A stretch of 51,409 nt of DNA from Chaetomium olivaceum. Its lineage: Eukaryota > Ascomycota > Sordariomycetes > Sordariales > Chaetomiaceae. Positions within the stretch are counted from its first letter, which is position 1. Every line of letters starts with the position of its first letter. The stretch lies in assembly GCA_039881045.1 (NCBI GenBank), contig JAYWVB010000097.1:1-51409 (forward strand), read 5' to 3'. A program made the translations under genes and the position numbers. The notes under the pieces are model-generated. The model was given only the letters and a program-made list of their open reading frames with translations, was not told where the DNA came from and ran no database searches. Shown in pieces: positions 43,838 to 51,409 of the stretch.

Positions 43838-46800
43838 TTCTGGGTGTCAGAGAGCTGCTTGAAACCAGCCGACTTTGATGCAATCTAGAACTTGAAATGT
43901 GGAAAACCAGAGGGTTACTGCGTCCCAGAATTAAGATATGAGGTCAGGCTCATGACCTCATCAGGCCACAACTCCCCAAGCGGCTCCAGCGGCTGCATGT
44001 ATGCCCGACTCAGTGAGAGTTGGAGAGGTTGCCACCCCAACCAATCCGTACGATATTAGAGCCGCCAGCGGCGGGCGTCTGTCTATTGTACTCGCTGAAA
44101 GTGCAGAAAGCGTGACAAACATTGGACAGCGAGAAACCTCTCGCAACATGTCCCCAGCCAATGAGACAATAAGAAGGCCTCCATTTAATAAATTTCAACC
44201 ATACAAAGCCACCGGAATTCTGTAGCCAATAGAGTAGGTCGTCGATATGCACCGGGTAGGTAGGTTGAAACCCTAGTGGCTGCTTGGGTTTAAAGATGCA
44301 ACAACAGCCTCGTTCCAGATTTCAACACGTCTCTCAGCGCTGAAATTTCTTCCCAATCAGACGCCGGCGGGATGACGAAGGGAAAGTTGACTTAATACCT
44401 GAAGTATTGCGTAAAAAGCCCCAAAAATGACTAAGAGCAAGCAAATGAGAAAGGAAAAAGAGAAAAAGGAGAAGAACTTAAGTAGGGAGGCGGCAGAGAG
44501 TTGTCAGCAAGCCTTGGGGGGACGGGGGGGAGGGAGTGGCAGCTCAAAACGGGGATCAATTTCGGGTTCGAATACCCATACAGAGGTGTTTTTCAGTTAT
44601 TAACCAAAAAGGGAATGCAAAACGAAATATTCTCACTAGAAAGGACAGCACAGTGGTATTAGATAGCTTACCTAGAGTAAAGGTGCGGGCGAAAAACCCT
44701 CAAGAACCTGAGTTCTGAGGAGACTGCCACCTAATTAAATGAACGAACCCAGACTTAACGACCATCTTCGATTTTATGATATTGTTTGCAAACCCCATTA
44801 CTTTTACTGCAAATCCGACAGTATCAAAAGTGGTCTGACAAGATAAGACCCGAGAAATCTAACAACATGCACTCACCCTTGCCATCGAGCACCAGATCTC
44901 GTGTAGCCTCCTCGCATGGCACGGCTCGTACTACTCCTGGACTCGCACACACACCATTTTGGCTTGCCACACCAAACACCTCGCCTGTGCCCTGTTTCTG
45001 GGATGTCACAAGCCAGCACAGCCACGACAGCACCCGTTGATGGCACTGTGGTACCAGCTCGAGGCAGACAGGTATCGGTGACATGATGGCGGATTCCCTG
45101 CTGGGGTGGGGTTGTTCATTCGAGATGTGACAAGGCAGTTTCACGGAAGCTCAGTTGGAGACCAGTCATATTCCATAGGGGGAGGCCTCGACTGCAGCCC
45201 AGACAGACCCAACCCAGATGACGCGAAGGCACGAAGTTGTAGTAGTAATGTATTAATTAAGTTCTATCGGTAAATATCAATGACCAACAAACAAACGATG
45301 CATCCGAAACCCATCCCTTTCCAGTTTTTCCCCACCGTCGGCACCTCAAGTGCAAACCCCTAAATCGTTTTCGTCCAGTCGTCACACGGAGGTGTTGTTG
45401 AATAAAGATATTAAAAGATACAAGTTATGCAGTGGTGGTTGTTTAGTGGATGATGGTTGACAGGAGAGAATTAAGGAGCTGTAAGTAGCAGTAGTGTGTG
45501 ATAGGAATAATGCAAACATGAAGCCGGAACCGAAGGGTATAACGTTGATATCCGCCCCATGAACAACAGTATCATCATGCCCACCAAGATTTGTTGACCC
45601 CCATTGTTGAACCTATCCCGAAAAGAAAAAGAGAAAACCCGAGGAAACCTGAAGTCAGACCGATTTCGCCATGCAGGGTTGCCATGAGATGATGAAAGAA
45701 CTCGAAACAAGGAGTGAATGGGGTGGAAACCCCTCTATTGATGCGGCCGGGAAACCGGCACCGCAGAGTCTGGCTGTGATCACCAGATGGGAAGCTGGGA
45801 GGCGAGAGGGAGCGGGCTGTTAAGGTAGGGCCGGATAGCGGGCTGCCTGCCACAGCCACAACCTTGCCGACAGCAACCCCCAGGGCTACGCGTCCCATCC
45901 GGTGTTGCCGCGGGGGGCGACCTGGTGTCAGCCGTCGCGATGGCTGATCAACAACCACCTTGGAGAATGATATCAGGGCGGTACTCCCAAGAGGAGACTG
46001 AACGAGATGAGTCTGACATCACATTCGTATGATAACGACAGTGGTGGATGGACGTTGATACCGGCGGCGGATAGGTAATGGTGGCGTGCCCCGGGAGACC
46101 TCGGACAGGAAGGTGTGATCAACGTTAAACGGCGAGCTGCATGGCCAAGCGAAGGGACTCCGTGACCGGCAGTGGTGATGTATGTATATGAGTGTGTGGG
46201 GGGGGCGCAAGGCAACCTTGCCGGTGGGAAAGGTCTCGGGACTGACGGGACATGGATCGACGTCGAGACCATGGCCACTCAGGTAAGAGTCCGGGGCACG
46301 GGGCGCGCGGCCAAGGAGGGCTGGGGGGGTATGAGGGCCTGCTGCAGGTTTCGTTTCGGTGCAAGGGTGCAGAGGGCACATTCCGGGTCAACAAGGGTTT
46401 CGTCGATGCGGTCATGCAACCCAGCCGATCGATCGTTAACTCCGCACTGAGCGAGCGGCCGTTACCCTCGGCCAAAACAACCAAACATGTGGCCGCGGTA
46501 AGTGACCCGAACGGCTCATGCAGGCTTGCCATTTTCCCTCCGCGCAAGAATCGTAGGTCGAAGGCAACGGACTTGGTGACGGGATACAAACACGCCCCCG
46601 TGGGGGGCCGAAGCGATGTCATGTAGGACGACGTTAAGGTAACATTTGTTCGAGATGGGCGACATATGAATCCAAGATTCCGCCGCATGAACCACTCGCG
46701 AGTCCGAGAGTCGATAAACAGAGTCGTAGAGATCTGCCAAAGGATGCGGGTCGGAGACTTTGACATGTCGCATTGCGGTAGTGTTGGGGTGGTCTCGGGA

Positions 46801-47463
46801 TGTGCCTAGCGGTCGTGATGGAGGAGCCGATTTGCCCCTGATTGGTTGACGCAACAACCAGCTGATCACTCCCTCCAACGGTCCCCACGCGGGGCACACC
46901 ACCATGGGGCCGCCCGGGTTGGGAGCAACCTCTCCGCTGAAAGGGCATGTCGTCGTCTTGTTACGTTGCGGACGCTTCGTGTTTCTTTTTTTTTTTCTAG
47001 GCGGGGTTTGAATATCAAACCTAGGGATCGTCCCAGTTGGTAAGGGACCATCCCACTCGCCGTCCTAGGTTGTCCGCCCCGGCTCCTTCCGCATCTTGCG
47101 CCCTGAGGTGATGAGTGTGTTGTGTTTGATTGAATGATGGTCAAAAAGAGGGCCAGATGGACATCCCCCACCGTGCTCAGCTCCCCTTGCCCACCACCCG
47201 CGTGTCTGCCGTGACTCACGCCAAACCAGTCGGCTGCCACCCTGAAAACAGATGACAAGGTTCACGCGTCGCCGCATCTTCCCGCACACCCCTGGCCCAG
47301 CGGCCAGATTCAGGCATGTCCTGCCTGCCCCTTCGCGTAGCCACCGCTGCCCGCCTTTCCCACCCGTGGCCCTTGCCGAGTGCGGCAGGGCAACCCCTCG
47401 CCTCCCCCCTCCCACTGCCTCAAACTCCAACTAGGGAGAATGATTTCCGGGAGGGTCACGCAC
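43838..47463. other. 3.6 kb gene-free interval
   Basis: No coding region on either strand is supported. Open frames are short or compositional, without domains or phase-matching splice sites. The left end holds the BTB gene promoter and the right end the 3' region of the medA-like gene. A t-run and a stretch of open frames at 46100-46900 may hide a non-coding transcript, which sequence alone cannot show. Confidence 0.45.
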
Positions 47464-50088
47464 TCAAGCGCGCGGCGCCCCCTCCCCATACCCACCGCTG
47501 CCATACACCTGGCCGTGGCTGTGGCCGCTACTTGTCTGGCCTTGGTAACCATCCGCCACGGAGTAGCTTTCCCAATTCCTGGACTGGCCCTGCGACGCTG
47601 CGACGCCGGAATGGTGGGCGTAACCGCTGCCACTGTGCCCATGGTGTGTGTGCGTGTTGTGAGGAGTGTGATGGGGCGAAGGTCCGGATAAACCGTATGG
47701 TGATGTGACTGATGACACGCTGTGTGTCGAGCCGCGGTGGTCATAGACCACTGGTAGCGTAGTGGAAAGGCGCAGATTCGACCCGGTCACTGGTGAGCTG
47801 GTTTTGAGAGCTGGCGACATTGCTTTGGACGCTGAGCCGTACGTCGGACCCCAGGAGGAAGGCCCACCAGAAAGAGTACGTGGGCTTGTGAGGGAGTCTG
47901 TATGGTGGTGGCCGGCGTAGCTTGCACCGGCGGCGGCCGGGTCGGCTGTGGTGCTTGACGTGGTGGAAACTGGTGTTGGCGGCAGCGCTGGGTAGCTCCC
48001 ACCGAGGCCCATGGTTGTAGCAACGTGAGGCGACGTGGTCGGGGTCATGACGTTGGTTGTCGTCGAGGCGCTGTACTTGGAGATGATCTTGTACAGTGCC
48101 CCTGCGAGATCCTTCCAATGGAACACCTTGACGTCCTTCTCAATGTTGCGTGGCTTCGGGTTGCCGAAGCCCATGATCACCTTGAAGAACTCCTCGCTCT
48201 CAGACCGGGCTTTGCTAACGGTTGCCGGCCGGAATCCCTCCAGGTTTCGGCGGATGCGATTCTTCTCGTCGACGCCGAACCTACTCGGTGCAGCGAGAAG
48301 CTGCTCAAGTAGGTGGATGGTGTCGACCGACGTGACGTAGCAGGCTTGCTTCTCCTCCCACCAGATACAGCTAATGCAGATGCTGTGGGGTGGCCGCTCT
48401 GCCGCGCTGACGGCTTTGAAACTGACAGTCAGGACGCTGCCGGTCTGCTGCTTTCGGAACAGCACCAGCCTGCGCTTGTTCTCCCACTCCTCCTGGCTCC
48501 AGCCTTCGGCCATGGTGGAGAGATCGCCAGCAATTTTTAGCGTTGCCTTTTCTTGGTAAACACCATACCCGGGGAACCCGCCGGCGGGTTGGGCTAAAGT
48601 GCTAGTCCGGATGAGCTGTGGTGTAGTCGATGTTTGGTGTTGCAGCGGAGTCAAGATGGAGCGGGACACGGAGCTGTGTGCGCTGTGAGGGTTGTGCGCG
48701 AGGCCTGAGTTAGGGGCCCGAAGGGGGTCGAGCTGGTTGCCGAACATCCATCCGGCCCCATGTGGCGACCGGAGCATAGACGGGGTTCGTGAGTAGTGGT
48801 CCGTGAAGGAACCGGCACGGTATGACGACAACATGGCGTTGCTTCCTTGATTGTAGGTTCCAGTGGCAGCGGAAGAGAAGTCGGCGTGTGCATGGCTCTG
48901 GGGTTGTATTTGCGCTGCAGCACTCGCGGCCGAGACGCTGGGGGAAAAGCCGTATGTATTTGAAGATGTTTCGTGGGGAAGACCATGTTGAGTGACGGGG
49001 CTGTCAGACTTCCTCCGTCGCTGTGAGGCTTGGTGTGGTGGGCTGGCTCGATGGACAGGTGATCGGGTCTTGGGAGACCCCAAGTCGGGCGGGCTACTGT
49101 CATCAGGCACTGCAGTGGCCCCTGCCCCTGCGCCGCCTTGCACATCATGGTATGAGAAAACACCCACATTTCCCACCCGTGTCATTTCGTCCCCGTTCCC
49201 ATTCTCCAGCAGCAGCGTCACGGGGACGTTGCTGAGGGACGGGCAGCCCGTGCTCAAGAACTGAGGAGCCTCTGCTGTGAGAGTGTAAGTGCAAACACCG
49301 TTTGCATCCCTCGACTCCCTAGACGTCTGTGCAGAACACCGCTGTGACCCGAAAACCAACGAGACGAACGGTGGGGACGCAGCCACGCTGTTACCGATAA
49401 GATCGTACTGGCACGTTGCCTTCAGCGATACCTTAGTTCCGGGCGGGCCGCGACTAGGGTGACATGATAGAACGTTGATGTTGATGCCGGGTGTTACTTG
49501 TGTCGCGAGATACTGCCCCGCTGCTGCGTTGTTGGCTGCAAAGGCTATTTGGTTGAGTTGTGAAGCCGCACTCTCCGTTTGCTGGGAAAAGGACTGGGAA
49601 GGGTAGGGCGAGTAGTTTGAGTCTGCATACCCTACAATAAGACCGTCATAACACAGTCAGCTACCGAACCTCGTTCACAAGCATGGCAAGAGAGGGCAAA
49701 CGTACCGTGCAGCTGAGCCGACTGGGGCTTATACGCAGACATGGGCATTGGCAGGAGACCAGGGGGACATGCCCCGCTGAGGTCTCCTCCGTTTCGAGCC
49801 GCTTCCTCCTCCAACCGGATCGTCAGTGTTTCGGGTGACTCGATCTGTTCGTCGAGGATGATGGTCCGGTGAGGATGGTAGCCGGGCTATCAACACGCAA
49901 AGTTAGCCATGGGTCCAGTGAAGCCTGGCAACGCCACATCGATATGCACTCTCGATGGGGAAGCAAGCCCTAGTAGCTGAACCGGCCACGCCAGGTTGAA
50001 CAAGCAAAAGGAGCTGCATCCGGCCTCCCACTCATCCACTAACCTCGTACACCTTGTAGACAGGCTGCTGAATCTTGGTCGCAGACAT
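47464..50088 (-). CDS. acon-3: Medusa/ACON-3-type developmental regulator
   Basis: 797 aa in three exons: 50044-50088, 49706-49886 and 47464-49631. Introns are 157 nt (gttagt...gatag) and 74 nt (gtacgt...tgtag); both keep phase. The conserved core (about residues 438-597) is that of Aspergillus MedA, Neurospora ACON-3, Fusarium REN1 and Magnaporthe Acr1: WSQEEWENKRRLVLFRKQQ, SICISCIWWEEK, CYVTSVDTIHLLEQLLAAP, RFGVDEKNRIRRNLEGF and EEFFKVIMGFGNPKPRNIEK. The N-terminal part contains the also conserved SCHPSRGPPGTKVSL. The flanks are Ser/Thr/Gly/His-rich and likely disordered. Homologues act in the nucleus and are needed for normal conidiophore or conidium development and sometimes for sexual development and adhesion; how they act at the molecular level is poorly known. 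A 47-codon upstream ORF ends directly before the ATG. Confidence 0.93.
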
Positions 50089-50232
50089 TCAAGCTGATTT
50101 CTCTAAGATCGCGGGGGTATCGAATCGCTCGGTGGCGTCAACTAGGGCGGATAGTATGTCGAACAGCGACGTCGCTCGCGAATCGATCTGGGCACCAAAA
50201 CTGAGATCTGATATCCCGACTCGGTCAGCCAT
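50089..50232 (-). other. Upstream ORF abutting the acon-3 start (TGA|ATG)
   Basis: A 47-codon ORF starts with ATG at 50232 (MADRVGISDLSFGAQ) and stops with TGA at 50089-50091. The very next triplet is the ATG of the main ORF, in the same frame. If the leader extends this far, ribosomes terminating here would sit on the main start codon, a geometry suited to re-initiation control. Transcription of this leader is not shown by the sequence. Confidence 0.5.
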
Positions 50233-51409
50233 CACGGTCCCACACCACCTGTCGCTTAGATCCAAGTGATTCTGGCTCAGATCTGGGCCAAGCCTCAGTG
50301 GACCACTGCGGGGAGAAATCTCATTGTGGACTGACCTTTGCACGCGCTGTTTTGACACAATCCAAAGCTGAAATGCTCTGATTTCTATGCGTCCGAAGTC
50401 AAGTTCCCTCTGGGCCGAACAGACCGTTCAAGACAGCCAGGCCAAGTCTTTGGCAGAATGTGGATAACGGACTGATTGCGGGATGGGAGGCTCTGACTTG
50501 CAGCTGTGGGAAAGCTGACGAACCCAACTCTCAGACTGGGGTTCAGGCACTGATATCTTAGCTTTGCCCAGGCTGCAGGCGTGCTCAAGGAAAAGCAAGT
50601 TGCATAAAACTGCGTAAAATGTCGGTCAGCATCAACTCTGAGTGCAAGACAAGGGTTGGATTAGGGCCAAGGGCTATGAGCTTCTAGCAGCAAAGCTCAT
50701 CTAGCCTCCGGACCGGGCCCAGGGTCTGCGCCGATGATGGTTGCGGAGCCTGAAGCCGCGGGGCGATGGCGGCAGGGGCACGAAATGGCACTTACTCGGC
50801 TGCTGGTTGGCACAAAAGGCCTATTCGTCCTCAAGTCTCAAAAGCGGTTTTCGGGGGCCGGGATGGTGGAGATTAGGTTTGATTGTATGCAGCTATCCTG
50901 AACCTGTTCGCATGATGATATGTCAGAACGTTTGCAGTCGCCAGCAGCAGGTATCCGTGAACAGTTCGTCTGGTGTGCGTGAACCCGAGCGGTGGAGCCG
51001 CGAAGAAGGGATGAACTGAACCCTTGAGGAGCAGAAAAGAGGGCGGGAGCAGTACGCGAGTTGTGTTCAAGACAGAGTCAAGACAGCAAGACTACGCCTC
51101 TGATGTTCTGGGGGTGAACGAGAAGATGAAGGTGGAATCCCGCGAGTGGTGGAATGGACGAGGCAACACAGACCAGCAGCAGCTTGCATATCTGGGGAAG
51201 GTTGGAGGATCAGCTCGGCGGGCGCTCAGCAGGTGGAATGCGGGTTGCGAGCTTCGAGATCAGGACAAGCGCGCCCACCGGCAAGCTTTCCGTCTCGCCC
51301 TTGATTCCCTGACGGACAACCCTTTCGGTCTTGTTGACTGTCCCGCGGAACGGTGTGCCAAGAATGTGAGAGGCGACTCAAGCGTCTCTTGGCCCGGGCA
51401 GAGTCGGAG
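50233..51409. other. Upstream region of acon-3
   Basis: The remaining 1.2 kb shows no supported gene. Developmental regulators of this class often have long promoters and leaders, so this is likely regulatory or 5' UTR. The window ends here. Confidence 0.45.

Noticed and set aside
1..51409. CRISPR arrays, prokaryotic operons, 5S rRNA genes, intact transposons or viral insertions
   Set aside because: I found no regularly spaced repeats, no transposase, reverse transcriptase or integrase motifs, and no 5S-like sequence on either strand.

Overview
The window is nuclear DNA of a filamentous ascomycete (Pezizomycotina, most like a Sordariomycete). Many genes carry short introns (about 50-160 nt) with GT(A/G)AG donors, CT(A/G)AC-type branch points and AG acceptors. 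The gene families are also typical of these fungi: a medusa/ACON-3 developmental regulator, a LaeA-like methyltransferase, a Pth11-like receptor, a Dal5-type transporter, a berberine-bridge-type oxidase and a GH3 xylosidase. I see no bacterial operon structure, virus, CRISPR array, rRNA gene or intact transposon. I give 18 protein genes, one tRNA gene and one upstream ORF. Most exon maps were rebuilt by joining frames across splice sites and checking phase.

Left part (1-15 kb): a secreted GH3 beta-xylosidase (1497-3842, +) with one frameshift; a low-complexity Q/P/G/T-rich hypothetical gene (about 4074-6308, -); an archaemetzincin-type zinc protease (7141-8535, +); a PLP enzyme of the aminotransferase class V / Egt2-like family (9063-10583, +); and a RhoGAP-domain protein lacking the catalytic arginine (11085-13119, -). 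A gene-poor stretch follows to 15.45 kb.

Middle part (15-38 kb), accessory-like and rich in redox enzymes: a divergent pair of an extended SDR (15451-16770, -) and an FAD monooxygenase (17312-18754, +); a frameshifted F-box protein (-) divergent from an EBP/EXPERA sterol-isomerase-like membrane protein (+); a hypothetical protein (22263-23209, -); a membrane-anchored histidine-acid-phosphatase-like protein (24538-26018, +) with one frameshift; a 12-exon LaeA-like methyltransferase (26241-27965, -); a small secreted protein (29547-30356, -); a Dal5-type MFS transporter (32687-34431, -); an intron-containing tRNA-Gln(CUG) (-); and a secreted FAD/BBE-type oxidase (35704-37835, -). There is no PKS, NRPS or terpene synthase, so this is at most a loose set of tailoring, transport and regulatory-type genes, not a demonstrated cluster.

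Right part (38-51 kb): a Pth11-like seven-helix protein (39987-41467, +), a BTB-domain protein with long Glu-Pro repeats (41765-43837, -), a 3.6 kb gene-free gap, and a medA/acon-3 homologue (47464-50088, -). A 47-codon upstream ORF ends directly against the start codon of this last gene.

The points most worth a second look are: the loss of expected catalytic residues in two enzyme-like genes (RhoGAP arginine finger; phosphatase C-terminal His replaced by Tyr); a Cys in place of the conserved Gly of the metzincin zinc motif; the abutting upstream ORF of medA; an apparent GC splice donor in the LaeA-like gene; and single-base frameshifts in three otherwise well-preserved genes, which may be assembly errors or recent pseudogenisation.
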